Part shown: positions 38,166 to 48,215 of the stretch, piece after piece | How positions within the stretch are numbered: the stretch's first letter is position 1 | How the letters are laid out: every line of letters starts with the position of its first letter | Assembly: GCF_014189855.1 (NCBI RefSeq) | Contig: NZ_BJFN01000003.1 | Location: forward strand, 579,282 to 643,281 | Direction of reading: 5' to 3' | Length of the DNA stretch: 64,000 bases | From: Buttiauxella sp. A111 | GTDB lineage: Bacteria; Pseudomonadota; Gammaproteobacteria; Enterobacterales; Enterobacteriaceae | Translations under genes and position numbers: made by a program | The notes under the pieces: generated by a model | Databases searched by the model: none | What the model was told of the DNA's origin: nothing | The model's input: the letters and a program-made list of their open reading frames with translations, nothing else

Positions 38166-38952
38166 TGTTGAGCGCTCCTTCACGTACATTTTTCAGGAAA
38201 GGGCCAAAACCAAGTTCACCCATCCAGAAATCAAAAGTGTGTTGTACTCCGTTAGCCGTCAGCGTGGCACCCGATAAACCGTCAACCCCGAACTCATCGC
38301 CCTGACGTGCGCCACCCTTCACAATGCGCAGTGCAGGCTGGCCTTTATCATCAAGGACTTTCTTGCCGATAAACTGCTCACGCCAGACTGGGTTTTCAAT
38401 TTCACCACCCAACCCTGGCGTTTCGCCGTGATCGTAGTAAGTGATACCTTTTACCGTACGGCCATCTGTTTGCAGAGAAACAAAGGCATACATCATCGAC
38501 CACAAGCCTTTACCATAAACAGGCAATACGACTTCCTGCACTTTGTTTTGCTCATCGCGAACCAGATAAATTTCGACGATATTGCTGCGATGCTTTATCC
38601 CGGCGCGATCTTCACTGGAAGCGAGCGTCATGCTCTGGTCGGGGTCACGCAATGCCGCAGCCTGGTCAAATTTAGAGGCGTCTTTATCCAGTAACTCACC
38701 ACTTTTAAGGTCCAGCAAACGCGGTGTAATGCGTGTTTCATAGATTGCTTTGACGTCTTCGCCGGTCATTTTTGGTGTTGCTAAGCCCGCAACATCCAGA
38801 ATATTACGCTGTTTATCGAGCGCTTTTTGCTCCTGCTGACGCGCTTTAAGCCCTACAGCTGAGCCTGCCACCACGACGGAACAGACCAGGCAAAGCACCA
38901 GCACCACCAGCAGCGTTCTGCCGATGCTATCGTTACTTTTTACTTCAGCCAC
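38158..38952 (-). CDS. nqrC: Na+-NQR subunit C (covalent FMN)
   Basis: 264 residues from a GTG at 38952 (GGAGG upstream), giving [34 protein letters not shown] with one N-terminal membrane anchor. The FMN-attachment motif SGATLT is at about residues 227-232, with the acceptor Thr near 230. Flavin is joined by ApbE, which is not encoded nearby. It overlaps both neighbours (nqrB and nqrD) by 8 bp. Confidence 0.95.
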   Translation of the reverse strand: MAEVKSNDSIGRTLLVVLVLCLVCSVVVAGSAVGLKARQQEQKALDKQRNILDVAGLATPKMTGEDVKAIYETRITPRLLDLKSGELLDKDASKFDQAAALRDPDQSMTLASSEDRAGIKHRSNIVEIYLVRDEQNKVQEVVLPVYGKGLWSMMYAFVSLQTDGRTVKGITYYDHGETPGLGGEIENPVWREQFIGKKVLDDKGQPALRIVKGGARQGDEFGVDGLSGATLTANGVQHTFDFWMGELGFGPFLKNVREGALNNG

Positions 38953-40183
38953 GCGACTTCCTCCGCTTGATATTGGCTTGCACAACCAGGTAATCGAACA
39001 ACGGTGCAAAGAGGTTGGCGAACAGAATCGCCAGCATCATCCCTTCTGGATAGGCTGGGTTTACAACACGAATCAGGACACACATCACACCGATGAGCGC
39101 CCCGTACCACCATTTACCTTTATTAGTAAACGAAGCAGAAACCGGGTCTGTCGCCATGAACATCATGCCAAAGGCAAAACCTCCAAGCACCAGATGCCAG
39201 TACCATGGCATAGCAAACAGCGGGTTGGTTGCAGAACCGATGAAGTTAAACAGGGTTGCTGTGGCAATCATACCGAGCATCACACCTGCGACGATGCGCC
39301 AGGAGGCCACGCGACCAAACAGGATAATCGCCCCACCAATCAGGATCATCAGTGTTGATACTTCACCAATTGAGCCGGGAATGTTGCCGAGGAATGCATC
39401 CATCCAGGTCACAGGCTGACCGGTTGCGACATTCATCAGTGCTTCACTACCACCATTCGCCCACTGAGAAAGAGGTGTTGCACCTGAGAAACCATCTGCC
39501 GCAGTCCACACTAAATCGCCCGAAATCTGCGCTGGATATGCGAAGAACAAGAAGGCACGGCCAGCTAGTGCTGGGTTCAGGAAGTTACGACCTGTTCCAC
39601 CGAATATCTCTTTAGCGATAACAACGCCGAAACTGATACCGAGTGCCGCTTGCCATAGCGGTAATGTTGGAGGAACCACCAACGCAAACAGAATAGAAGT
39701 CACAAAAAAGCCTTCGTTAACTTCATGTTTACGGATGATTGCGAACAAGACTTCCCAAAAACCCCCCACCAAAAACACAGTGATGTAGATTGGCAGGAAG
39801 AAGACCGCGCCAAGCGTCATCATGCTCAGCCAGCCAGCATCAGGCGTAAAGTTAACCCCAAGCCATTGTGCGACGACATAGTGCCAGTCAGATGAAATCA
39901 CCTGTTGGAGTTGTTCTGCACCGTACATTTTGTTCAGTGCGGGAATAGTTTGTAGCCCAACGTTGTACATGCCCCAGAACATGGCTGGGAATACTGCAAA
40001 CCACACCAGGATCATCATGCGCTTCAGATCGATAGCATCACGAACATGGGAGGCCCCAGGCGTAACGATGCCCGGTGTATAGAACAATGTCGCCGTAGCT
40101 TCAAAGAGTGGGTAGTATTTTTCTAGCTTTCCGCCTTGCGTGAAGTGCGGCTCTAGTTTTTCAAATAAATGCTTCAAGCCCAT
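38945..40183 (-). CDS. nqrB: Na+-NQR subunit B (covalent FMN, Na+ channel)
   Basis: 412 residues with ten or so membrane helices. The covalent FMN site is T236 in [12 protein letters not shown]. NqrB forms the main sodium path and ubiquinone site. The start follows nqrA by 3 bp. Confidence 0.96.
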   Translation of the reverse strand: MGLKHLFEKLEPHFTQGGKLEKYYPLFEATATLFYTPGIVTPGASHVRDAIDLKRMMILVWFAVFPAMFWGMYNVGLQTIPALNKMYGAEQLQQVISSDWHYVVAQWLGVNFTPDAGWLSMMTLGAVFFLPIYITVFLVGGFWEVLFAIIRKHEVNEGFFVTSILFALVVPPTLPLWQAALGISFGVVIAKEIFGGTGRNFLNPALAGRAFLFFAYPAQISGDLVWTAADGFSGATPLSQWANGGSEALMNVATGQPVTWMDAFLGNIPGSIGEVSTLMILIGGAIILFGRVASWRIVAGVMLGMIATATLFNFIGSATNPLFAMPWYWHLVLGGFAFGMMFMATDPVSASFTNKGKWWYGALIGVMCVLIRVVNPAYPEGMMLAILFANLFAPLFDYLVVQANIKRRKSRG

Positions 40184-40186
40184 GAC

Positions 40187-41530
40187 TTATCCTTCCTGCT
40201 CGATGCGGGTTAACACTTCGCGTAGCACTGGACCGTATTCGTATTTCCCAGGGCAAACATAGGTACAAAGCGCTAAATCTTCTTCATCCAGCTCCAGACA
40301 CCCTAACGCCTGAGCGCTGTCGGTATCCCCCGCCAATAAATCGCGCAATAACATCGTTGGCAGAATATCCATTGGCATAACACGTTCATAGTTGCCGATC
40401 GGTACCATTGAACGCTCGCCACCATTGGTATCTGTTGAGAAATTGAATAATTTTCGCTTCAGGAAGTGGCCGATAGTCGTACGGGTAATAGAGTATTTGT
40501 CTGCACCCGGCATGACCCAACCAAACAGTTCTTTTTCACGCCCTTCTTTCAGAACGGTAACCTGCAAATGGAAACGACCAAGCCAGGCGCGTGGGCCAGC
40601 AGCTATCGTGCCACTTAATACCGAACCAGAAACAATGCGGTTTTCGCCTTCTTCCAATTCACCCGCCGTCAGCACGTCGAGTGAAGCACCCAAGCGCGTG
40701 CGAATCAGGCGCGGCTTTTTAACTTGTGGGCCTGCCAGTGCAATAACACGCTCAGTCCACAACTCGCCTTCCACGAACAATTTGCCGATGGCAATCACAT
40801 CCTGGTAATTCAGGTGCCAGACTATTTTTTGCAGGCTAACCGGCTCGAGGAAGTGAATGTGTGTACCCACTAACCCAGCTGGGTGAGGGCCAGCAAACTC
40901 ATTAAAAGTCACTTGCCCAGCGGGATGACCACCGAGCTTACCGCCACCAGCCTGACAGACGTGGACTTTGCCATCAGTCAGTCTGGATAACAGCGTTAAA
41001 CCGGCATCAAACATTTCGCGATGGGCGCGAATAATAGGTTGCGGGTCAGCCGCCAGTGGATTGGTGTCAATCGCGGTGACAAAAATGGCTGCAGGAATTG
41101 TTGATGGTTGTGGTGCTTTGCTGAATGGACGAGTCCGAAGCGCAGTCCACAAACCAGAAGCTAACAATTGCGCCTGAACGGTTTCACGCGGCAGTTTGGC
41201 AAGGTTTTCTGCTGCAAAGCGTTCGAAAACGACTTGTTCATCACCTTGAACCTCAATAACCAGAGATTGCAGCACTCGACGCTCGCCACGGTTAATCGCT
41301 TTTACCGTCCCACTAGCAGGAGCAGTAAAGAGAACGCCAGGGTTCTTTTTATCTTCGAAGAGTGGCTGACCTTTCAATACCTTGTCGCCCTCTTGCACAA
41401 GCATTGAAGGACGCATGCCGACATACTCTTCACCGAGCAGGGCCACTAAGGGTATCGCTGGGCCGTCATGAATTTGCTGTTCCGGTAAACCGGCGATAGG
41501 CAAATCCAGACCTTTTTTGATTTTTATCAT
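40187..41530 (-). CDS. nqrA: Na+-NQR subunit A
   Basis: 447 residues, soluble, beginning [24 protein letters not shown], with the Rnf/NQR-A barrel-sandwich region ([24 protein letters not shown]) and the late [37 protein letters not shown]. First gene of the nqr operon. No strong Shine-Dalgarno is seen in front of the ATG, but similarity supports it. Confidence 0.95.
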   Translation of the reverse strand: MIKIKKGLDLPIAGLPEQQIHDGPAIPLVALLGEEYVGMRPSMLVQEGDKVLKGQPLFEDKKNPGVLFTAPASGTVKAINRGERRVLQSLVIEVQGDEQVVFERFAAENLAKLPRETVQAQLLASGLWTALRTRPFSKAPQPSTIPAAIFVTAIDTNPLAADPQPIIRAHREMFDAGLTLLSRLTDGKVHVCQAGGGKLGGHPAGQVTFNEFAGPHPAGLVGTHIHFLEPVSLQKIVWHLNYQDVIAIGKLFVEGELWTERVIALAGPQVKKPRLIRTRLGASLDVLTAGELEEGENRIVSGSVLSGTIAAGPRAWLGRFHLQVTVLKEGREKELFGWVMPGADKYSITRTTIGHFLKRKLFNFSTDTNGGERSMVPIGNYERVMPMDILPTMLLRDLLAGDTDSAQALGCLELDEEDLALCTYVCPGKYEYGPVLREVLTRIEQEG

Positions 41531-42016
41531 AAGGTTATCACGTTTAAAATTGGCTTAAACATACCGACAAAAACTGTAGCCGACAACTGAGGGGTCGAAA
41601 CAGGGTTCAACCAATGCGACACATAAAGCAGATTAAAAATGGAAACGCATCCGTTCACTATTACGAGAGGGAGTGATAAGTCGCCCAAACAACCGGGACA
41701 ACTGACTTATGGAAAGTTTCCGTTCTTATCCGCAGGTCAACATTCGCGGGGGATTTTAGCATCAATAGGGTCTGGAATGGGGAGAAATCGACACTCTGAT
41801 ATGCAGCAATGCGAGCTATTACGCAAAAACCTAACTCTTATCCTTTCCATAGGTATATCTTAACGACCAGTTATGTGTGTAAACGTGTCTTTTCAGGCTT
41901 GCGAAAAATCATAACGATGCTAATGTGAGCGTTCCTAATCCAGAGCATTCTGATTTCGGGTTTCTTATTTTGCCGTCCTGGCATTTGGTATAAGTTCTAT
42001 CAAGGAATAAAGCAGT
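41531..42016. other. Divergent promoter region between nqrA and dpaA
   Basis: 486 bp without a supported gene. It should contain the nqr promoter (minus) and the dpaA promoter (plus; a TGGTATAAG extended -10 candidate lies near 41986-41994). A 74-codon plus-strand frame at 41639-41863 lacks a ribosome site and a recognisable product. Confidence 0.5.
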
Positions 42017-42754
42017 ATGCGTAAGATCGCACTCGTTATTGCGATGCTTCTGATACCGTGCGTGTCATTTGCCAGCTTATTAAGCAGCAATTCGTCAACC
42101 ACGCCTGTCAGCAAAGAATTCAAGCAACAACTTATGGGCTCTCCTGTTTATATTCAGATATTTAAGGAAGAGCGCACATTAGAGTTATATGTGAAGATGG
42201 GCGAACAGTTTCAGTTGCTCGACAGCTATAGCATCTGTAACTACTCCGGTGGGTTAGGTCCAAAACAACGTCAGGGGGATTTTAAGAGCCCTGAAGGTTT
42301 TTATAACGTGACCCGTAACCAGCTCAAACCTGATAGCCGCTTCTATAAAGCCATTAATATCGGCTTCCCAAATGAGTTTGATCGCTCACATGGTTATCAA
42401 GGTCAGTATCTGATGATTCACGGTGCTTGCGTGTCTGTTGGCTGCTATGCAATGACTGACACCAACATTGATGAGATTTTCCAGTTTGTCACTGGAGCAT
42501 TGGTATTCGGCCAGCCGAACGTGCAAGTGAGCATTTACCCGTTCCGCATGACTGACGCCAATATGGAACGCCACAAGTATTCGTATTACATCAACTTCTG
42601 GAAACAGCTGAAGCCGGGTTATGACTACTTTATGGCAAATCACCAGCCGCCAGGCGTTTCTGTTATTAGCGGTAACTATGTGATCAGTAAGCCGGTTGTG
42701 CCTACGACACAACCGCAGTTGGCATCAAACTACGCGTTCTCCGAGACAAAATAA
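42017..42754 (+). CDS. dpaA: Peptidoglycan meso-DAP protein amidase DpaA (YafK/LdtF)
   Basis: 245 residues with a signal peptide ([19 protein letters not shown]) and a YkuD-type domain: H135 in [16 protein letters not shown] and catalytic C143. Nearly the same as E. coli DpaA, which cuts the bond between Braun lipoprotein and peptidoglycan rather than making cross-links. The last 30 bp overlap the 3' end of yafJ on the other strand. Confidence 0.94.
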   Translation: MRKIALVIAMLLIPCVSFASLLSSNSSTTPVSKEFKQQLMGSPVYIQIFKEERTLELYVKMGEQFQLLDSYSICNYSGGLGPKQRQGDFKSPEGFYNVTRNQLKPDSRFYKAINIGFPNEFDRSHGYQGQYLMIHGACVSVGCYAMTDTNIDEIFQFVTGALVFGQPNVQVSIYPFRMTDANMERHKYSYYINFWKQLKPGYDYFMANHQPPGVSVISGNYVISKPVVPTTQPQLASNYAFSETK

Positions 42755-43492
42755 TTCCGACTCACCTGGTGCAATCTTGTGCCAGGTTTCGTTTCCCGTC
42801 AGGGGTTGAGTCGCGATAACAGTGACCACATCGTTGAGTGTGGTCTCTTCCTGAAAATCAATTTCCACATCTTGATCCAACAGTTTTGCCACGCCAAAGG
42901 GTGCTCGTCGGGTAATCCAGTACAAGTTTGTGGAGCAAAACGCCATCACATAACGACCATCCGACAACAACATATTAAACACACCTTTCTCACGCAATTG
43001 CCCAGCAAGTTCGGTGATGTAGCGGAACACAGCCTGCATATTGCCGGGTGTTCGTGGGTAGCGTTGTGTCAATTTATGCAGTAACCAGCAAAATGCTTGC
43101 TCACTGTCAGTTTCACCAATGGGGCGGAACGGGCCTGTTTCAAGAGAGCGATGGCCTTTGAGTTGGCCATTGTGGGCATAGGTCCAGTTGCGTCCCCATA
43201 ACTCACGCGTAAAAGGGTGGGTATTTTCGAGCGCGACTTTACCGCGATTTGCCTGGCGGATATGTGCAACCACAGAACAAGATTTGATCGGATAATCCTG
43301 CACAAGTTTAGCAATGGGTGAATTAAAGCTAGGTTGCGGATCTTTGAACGTACGGCAACCCTTACCTTCATAAAAGGTAATTCCCCAGCCATCTTTATGC
43401 GGCCCCGTACCTCCGCCACGCTGCACCAACCCGGTAAAACTAAAGCAAATATCTGTTGGTACGTTGGCGCTCATCCCGAGCAGTTCGCACAT
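42725..43492 (-). CDS. yafJ: Class II glutamine amidotransferase YafJ
   Basis: 255 residues, Met then nucleophile Cys2 ([22 protein letters not shown]), with [50 protein letters not shown]: an N-terminal-nucleophile GATase-2 domain without a synthase domain. The acceptor substrate is unknown. Convergent with dpaA, as in E. coli. Confidence 0.93.
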   Translation of the reverse strand: MCELLGMSANVPTDICFSFTGLVQRGGGTGPHKDGWGITFYEGKGCRTFKDPQPSFNSPIAKLVQDYPIKSCSVVAHIRQANRGKVALENTHPFTRELWGRNWTYAHNGQLKGHRSLETGPFRPIGETDSEQAFCWLLHKLTQRYPRTPGNMQAVFRYITELAGQLREKGVFNMLLSDGRYVMAFCSTNLYWITRRAPFGVAKLLDQDVEIDFQEETTLNDVVTVIATQPLTGNETWHKIAPGESELFCLGERVV

Positions 43493-43514
43493 ATTAACCT
43501 CCAGGCTTAAACCA

Positions 43515-43597
43515 CCCTCACCCTAACCCTCTCCCTGAGGGAGAGGGGATTGGATCTGTTTTCTCCCTCTCCTGAGGGAGAGGGCCGGGGTGAGGGC
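43515..43597. repeat. Pair of REP-like GC-rich palindromes
   Basis: Two facing units, CCCTCACCCTAACCCTCTCC (then ctgagggagagggg) and its partner ending GAGAGGGCCGGGGTGAGGG, about 34 bp each around a 14-bp spacer; each is itself palindromic (ccctctccctgagggagaggg). They sit between yafJ and gmhA. Related palindromes at 3991-4014 and 34233-34292 act as terminators. Confidence 0.75.
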
Positions 43598-43617
43598 GTA
43601 AACCCTCTGCCCTCAAA

Positions 43618-44199
43618 CTAAGCTTTGACCATCTCTTTTTCGATAAGCTGGATCAGAATATGAATCACTTTAATGTGAATTTCCTGAATACGGTCAGCGT
43701 AACCGAAGTGTGGAACGCGAATTTCGACATCCGCAGTCCCATCCATTTTGCCACCGTCTTTCCCGGTCAGGGTGATGACTTTCATGCCTTTCGCACGCGC
43801 AGCTTCAATCGCTTTGATAACGTTGCCAGAGTTTCCAGAAGTGGAGATCCCCAATAACACATCGCCTTCACGGCCTACAGCTTCAACGTAACGAGAAAAA
43901 ATATGGTCATAGCCAAAATCGTTGCCAACACAGGAGATGTGGCTGACATCAGAAATAGCGATTGCCGGGTATCCCGGACGGTTTTCACGGTAGCGCCCCG
44001 TCAGTTCTTCAGCAAAGTGCATTGCATCGCAATGTGAGCCTCCGTTACCGCAAGATAAAACTTTGCCACCTGCTTTGAAGCTATCAGCAAGCAAAACCGC
44101 CGCACGCTGGATTGCATGAATGTTAGCGTCATCTTTCAGGAAGTTAGCCAGCGTTTCTGCCGCTTCATTCAATTCGTTACGAATAAGATCCTGGTACAT
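43618..44199 (-). CDS. gmhA: Phosphoheptose isomerase
   Basis: 193 residues from [34 protein letters not shown], the E. coli length. A SIS domain with [22 protein letters not shown] and [18 protein letters not shown]. It converts sedoheptulose-7-phosphate to D-glycero-D-manno-heptose-7-phosphate for the LPS inner core. The start is fixed by similarity; a 52-codon upstream extension is not coding. Divergent from fadE. Confidence 0.96.
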   Translation of the reverse strand: MYQDLIRNELNEAAETLANFLKDDANIHAIQRAAVLLADSFKAGGKVLSCGNGGSHCDAMHFAEELTGRYRENRPGYPAIAISDVSHISCVGNDFGYDHIFSRYVEAVGREGDVLLGISTSGNSGNVIKAIEAARAKGMKVITLTGKDGGKMDGTADVEIRVPHFGYADRIQEIHIKVIHILIQLIEKEMVKA

Positions 44200-44375
44200 G
44201 AGGATGTCCTTCAGTATTTTTCGATTGAGTAAACCCAAGCAGTTTACCGGATAGCGCGAGAAGCGCCATATCCACCTGCTTTTGCGGTTCTGTGCGATAA
44301 CAATGTGAGCAAGGTTGTAATTATTTTGTGAAGATATTGCTAAAAAAAACCACATGAACTAAAACCAATATATCC

Positions 44376-44392
44376 AAGTGGTCAGACCTCCT
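44376..44392 (+). promoter_or_regulatory. FadR operator of fadE
   Basis: AGTGGTCAGACCTCCTA closely matches the FadR palindrome (TGGTCNGACCA core), 22 bp before the fadE start. It implies repression by FadR that is relieved by long-chain acyl-CoA, as known for E. coli fadE. Confidence 0.8.
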
Positions 44393-44413
44393 ACAAGCAA
44401 GGGAGTTTCCTTT

Positions 44414-46858
44414 ATGTTGATTTTGAGTATTGTTGCAACGGTTGTTCTCCTCGGTGTGCTTTTCTATCACCAGGTCAATTTACTGCTCAGTAGCGCAATT
44501 TTGCTGGTGTGGACGGCAGCGCTTGGTTTCGCCGGTATCTGGTCAATATGGTTGCTCGTCCCGCTGGCGATAATTCTGGTGCCGTTTGTCTTTACCCCAA
44601 TGCGTAAATCTTTAATTTCCGCTCCGGTATTCCGTAGCTTCCGAAAAGTCATGCCGCCGATGTCTCGTACTGAAAAAGAGGCTATCGACGCCGGTACGAC
44701 CTGGTGGGAAGGTGATCTGTTCCGCGGTAAGCCAGACTGGGAAAAACTGCATAACTACCCGCAGCCTAAGCTGACTGAAGAAGAACAAGCCTTTATTGAC
44801 GGGCCGGTTGAAGAAGCATGTCGCATGGCGAATGACTTCCAAATCACACACGAAATGGCAGATTTACCGCCAGAGTTGTGGGCTTATTTAAAAGAACATC
44901 GCTTCTTCGCGATGATCATCAAGAAAGAGTACGGTGGCCTGGAGTTCTCCGCTTACGCTCAGTCACGCGTACTGCAAAAACTGTCTGGTGTTTCAGGCAT
45001 TCTGGCGATAACCGTGGGTGTACCTAACTCATTAGGCCCAGGTGAACTGTTGCAACATTACGGAACAGAAGAACAGAAAAATCATTACCTGCCACGTCTG
45101 GCTCGCGGGCAAGAGATCCCTTGCTTTGCATTGACCAGCCCGGAAGCGGGTTCCGATGCAGGTGCCATTCCTGATACCGGCGTAGTCTGTATGGGCGAGT
45201 GGCAAGGTCAACAAGTTCTGGGTATGCGTCTGACCTGGAACAAGCGCTACATTACGCTGGCACCTATTGCCACCGTTCTGGGACTGGCGTTCAAACTGTC
45301 GGATCCGGATAATTTACTCGGTGATGGCGAAGATTTGGGCATTACCTGTGCGTTAATTCCAACTCACACCCCAGGTGTGGAAATCGGTAAGCGCCACTTC
45401 CCGCTCAACGTGCCATTCCAGAACGGCCCAACTCGCGGTAAAGACATTTTCGTCCCGATTGATTACATCATCGGTGGTCCAAAAATGGCCGGTCAGGGCT
45501 GGCGTATGCTGGTGGAATGTCTGTCCGTTGGCCGTGGTATCACACTACCTTCCAACTCTACCGGTGGTTTGAAATCTGTGGCGATGGCAACGGGCGCTTA
45601 TGCTCATATCCGCCGTCAGTTCAGAATCTCTATCGGTAAAATGGAAGGGATTGAGGAGCCTTTGGCACGTATTGCGGGTAACGCGTATGTGATGGATGCA
45701 GCGGCATCACTGGTGACTTACGGCATTATGCTCGGTGAAAAACCAGCAGTTCTGTCGGCTATCGTTAAATATCACTGCACCCACCGCGGCCAACGCGCGA
45801 TTCTGGATGCAATGGATATTGTCGGCGGTAAAGGCATCATGCTCGGCAACTCGAACTTTGTGGCTCGAGCTTACCAGGGTGCTCCTATCGCGATTACCGT
45901 GGAAGGCGCGAATATCCTGACGCGTAGCATGATTATCTTCGGCCAGGGCGCAATCCGTTGCCATCCTTATGTCCTCGAAGAGATGACGGCAGCGCAAAAC
46001 AATGACGTCAACGCATTCGATAAGCTGCTGTTCAAGCATATCGGCCACGTTGGCAGCAACAAAATGCGCAGCCTCTGGCTTGGGCTGACTAACGGTTTGA
46101 CCAGCTCCACGCCGACCAAAGACTCTACCAAACGTTACTACCAATATATGAACCGACTGAGTGCCAACCTGGCATTGCTGTCTGATGTTTCGATGGCCGT
46201 ACTGGGCGGAAGCCTGAAACGTCGTGAGCGTATTTCAGCACGTCTGGGCGATATTCTCAGCCAGCTTTACCTCGCATCTTCAGTGCTCAAGCGCTATGAC
46301 GACGAAGGCCGTAACGAAGCCGATTTACCGCTGGTTCACTGGGGCGTTCAGGATGCGTTGTACCAGGCAGAACAAGCGATGGACGATCTGCTGCGTAACT
46401 TCCCGAATGCGTTTGTCGCTGGCATGTTGCGTGTAATTATCTTCCCACTTGGCCGCCGTTACGATGCTCCATCGGACAAGTTGGATCATAAACTGGCGAA
46501 GATCATGCAGATCCCGTCCGCTACCCGTTCACGCATTGGTCGCGGTCAGTATCTGACGCCAAGCGAGTTCAACCCGGCAGGTTTACTGGAAGAAGCATTG
46601 ATGGACGTAATGGCCGCAGAGCCAATACATCTGCGCATCTGTAAAGAAACTGGACATAATTTACCGTTCACTCGCCTGGACGAACAAGCTAAGCAATGGC
46701 TGGCTGAAGGGAAAATCAACGCGGACGAAGCGGCGATCCTCACCAAAGCTGAAGTCAGTCGCTTGCGCAGTATCAACGTCGATGAGTTCGAGCCGGAGGA
46801 ACTGGCAACCATGCCAGTAAAGGTGCCGGAAAAGCATCGCAAAATTGAAGCAGCATAA
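44414..46858 (+). CDS. fadE: Acyl-CoA dehydrogenase FadE
   Basis: 814 residues, exactly as E. coli FadE, starting [20 protein letters not shown]. Two N-terminal membrane segments, an acyl-CoA dehydrogenase body ([59 protein letters not shown]) and a C-terminal DUF1974 domain. It starts fatty acid beta-oxidation at the inner membrane. The start at 44414 lies after GGGAG; an upstream extension would run through the FadR site. Followed by a strong terminator. Confidence 0.97.
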   Translation: MLILSIVATVVLLGVLFYHQVNLLLSSAILLVWTAALGFAGIWSIWLLVPLAIILVPFVFTPMRKSLISAPVFRSFRKVMPPMSRTEKEAIDAGTTWWEGDLFRGKPDWEKLHNYPQPKLTEEEQAFIDGPVEEACRMANDFQITHEMADLPPELWAYLKEHRFFAMIIKKEYGGLEFSAYAQSRVLQKLSGVSGILAITVGVPNSLGPGELLQHYGTEEQKNHYLPRLARGQEIPCFALTSPEAGSDAGAIPDTGVVCMGEWQGQQVLGMRLTWNKRYITLAPIATVLGLAFKLSDPDNLLGDGEDLGITCALIPTHTPGVEIGKRHFPLNVPFQNGPTRGKDIFVPIDYIIGGPKMAGQGWRMLVECLSVGRGITLPSNSTGGLKSVAMATGAYAHIRRQFRISIGKMEGIEEPLARIAGNAYVMDAAASLVTYGIMLGEKPAVLSAIVKYHCTHRGQRAILDAMDIVGGKGIMLGNSNFVARAYQGAPIAITVEGANILTRSMIIFGQGAIRCHPYVLEEMTAAQNNDVNAFDKLLFKHIGHVGSNKMRSLWLGLTNGLTSSTPTKDSTKRYYQYMNRLSANLALLSDVSMAVLGGSLKRRERISARLGDILSQLYLASSVLKRYDDEGRNEADLPLVHWGVQDALYQAEQAMDDLLRNFPNAFVAGMLRVIIFPLGRRYDAPSDKLDHKLAKIMQIPSATRSRIGRGQYLTPSEFNPAGLLEEALMDVMAAEPIHLRICKETGHNLPFTRLDEQAKQWLAEGKINADEAAILTKAEVSRLRSINVDEFEPEELATMPVKVPEKHRKIEAA

Positions 46859-46884
46859 CGACTCTGACTCAAATTATGACGAGT

Positions 46885-46911
46885 AAAAAAACCCCGTTCG
46901 CGGGGTTTTTT
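46885..46911 (+). terminator. Rho-independent terminator of fadE
   Basis: aaaaaaccccg / cggggtttttt around ttc, a compact stem followed by T6, 27 bp past the fadE stop. Confidence 0.9.
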
Positions 46912-46931
46912 ATTACCCAACATAAGCCAGT

Positions 46932-47058
46932 TATACCCAAAATAATTCGAGTTGCAGGAAGGCGGCAAGAAAAAGAACCCCGATGAGCTTACTCAAGTGA
47001 GTGATTCGGGTGATTGAACGCAGCCAACGCACATGCAACTTGAAGTATGAAGGGTATA
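46932..47058. repeat. ERIC-like element, copy 3 (full length)
   Basis: 127 bp with inverted ends tataccc / gggtata and the core accccgatgagcttactcaa gtgagtgattcgggtgatt. The length equals that of a canonical ERIC. It lies between the fadE terminator and the yafV promoter region. Confidence 0.85.
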
Positions 47059-47106
47059 AGTCATGCTAAAGTGAATGAATCACTGTTTATCATGAGGCTT
47101 CCGATT

Positions 47107-47874
47107 GTGTCTGGTTTGAAAATCACCGTTCTGCAACAACCGCTGGTCTGGATGGATGGCGCGGCAAACTTACGTCATTTCGATGTGCTGTTAGATGGTA
47201 TTCATGGCCGTGACCTGATTATCCTGCCAGAAATGTTCACCACCGGTTTTGCGATGGAAGCAGCCAAACAGTCGCTCGCTGAAGAGGAAGTGATTGACTG
47301 GATGCAGTTTAAAGCCCAGCAAACTCAGGCGATGATCGGCGGGAGTGCTGCACTGCAAACCGAGCGCGGGCCTGTGAATCGTTTTCTATTGGTTCAGCCT
47401 GACGGCAAAGTCCATTTCTACGATAAACGTCATTTATTCCGCATGGCAGATGAGCATCATCATTATCAGGCGGGCGAAGAGCGTGTGGTGGTGGAATGGC
47501 GCGGCTGGCGTATTTTGCCGCAGGTCTGCTATGACTTGCGCTTCCCGGTATGGTCACGCAATCGCAACGACTATGACTTAGCTTTGTATGTTGCGAATTG
47601 GCCCGCACCTCGCTCACTGCACTGGCAAAGTTTGCTGGTCGCCCGCGCTATTGAAAACCAGGCATACGTTGCAGGTTGCAACCGTGTTGGCACCGATGGC
47701 AATGGGCATCATTATCGTGGCGACAGCAAGATCATCAATCCACAGGGCGAAATTCTGGCGAATGGTGAACCGCATCAGGCGATGCGTCTCGATGCCGATT
47801 TGTCATTGATTGCGTTGCAGGAATATCGTGAGAAGTTTCCCGCCTGGCAGGATGCCGATCCGTTTACGCTCTAA
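47107..47874 (+). CDS. yafV: Omega-amidase YafV (nitrilase family)
   Basis: 255 residues with the nitrilase triad E42 (ILPEMFTTGF), K106 (HFYDKRHLF) and C140 (LPQVCYDLRFPVW). YafV hydrolyses 2-oxoglutaramate or 2-oxosuccinamate, clearing products of transamination. The GTG at 47107 gives SGLKITVLQQPLVWMDG as in E. coli, with GAGG nine bases upstream; an ATG five codons earlier is possible. Its end is 5 bp from the convergent uraH gene. In E. coli ivy lies between fadE and yafV; it is missing here. Confidence 0.93.
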   Translation: MSGLKITVLQQPLVWMDGAANLRHFDVLLDGIHGRDLIILPEMFTTGFAMEAAKQSLAEEEVIDWMQFKAQQTQAMIGGSAALQTERGPVNRFLLVQPDGKVHFYDKRHLFRMADEHHHYQAGEERVVVEWRGWRILPQVCYDLRFPVWSRNRNDYDLALYVANWPAPRSLHWQSLLVARAIENQAYVAGCNRVGTDGNGHHYRGDSKIINPQGEILANGEPHQAMRLDADLSLIALQEYREKFPAWQDADPFTL

Positions 47875-47879
47875 ATTCT

Positions 47880-48215
47880 CTACGACCCCCGGTAGGTCGA
47901 CCACGACCAGGGGGTGATCAAAAACGGCAGGTGATAATGCCCGCCGCTTTGCGCGATAACAAAATCAATTTGCGCAGTGGGGTACAGTGTTTCCCGCTGC
48001 GTTGCTGCAAAATAAAGCCCGATTTCTGCCGTCAGGCGATAGCGCCCTGCCGCTAATGGCTCCCCGGTGAAATCTTTCAAACGCCCATCAATATCAGTGA
48101 CACCCCGGGCTATAACTTCCCAGCTTTCAGCGACCTGCTGTTCAAGCTGTATCACAACACCACCTGCCGGTTTCCCCAGGGCGGTATCCAGAACATGAGT
48201 ACTCAATTGGCTCAT
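47880..48215 (-). CDS. hpxT: 5-hydroxyisourate hydrolase (transthyretin-like)
   Basis: 111 residues from MSQLSTHVLDTALGKPAGGVVIQLEQQ, closing with the family's invariant YRGS. It has no signal peptide, so it is cytoplasmic. It opens the ring of 5-hydroxyisourate to OHCU. It is the last gene of the hpxJ operon, its ATG overlapping the stop of the fused gene upstream by 4 bp (ATGA), so the two successive enzymes HIU hydrolase and OHCU decarboxylase are translationally coupled. A urate oxidase or HpxO that would supply HIU is not in the window. Confidence 0.92.
   Translation of the reverse strand: MSQLSTHVLDTALGKPAGGVVIQLEQQVAESWEVIARGVTDIDGRLKDFTGEPLAAGRYRLTAEIGLYFAATQRETLYPTAQIDFVIAQSGGHYHLPFLITPWSWSTYRGS

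Noticed and set aside
41639..41863. 74-codon frame upstream of dpaA
   Set aside because: No ribosome site, and it lies in the divergent nqrA-dpaA promoter region; no similarity recognised.
43515..43597. CRISPR-like repeats
   Set aside because: Only two facing palindromes with no regular spacer series; no cas genes occur anywhere in the window.
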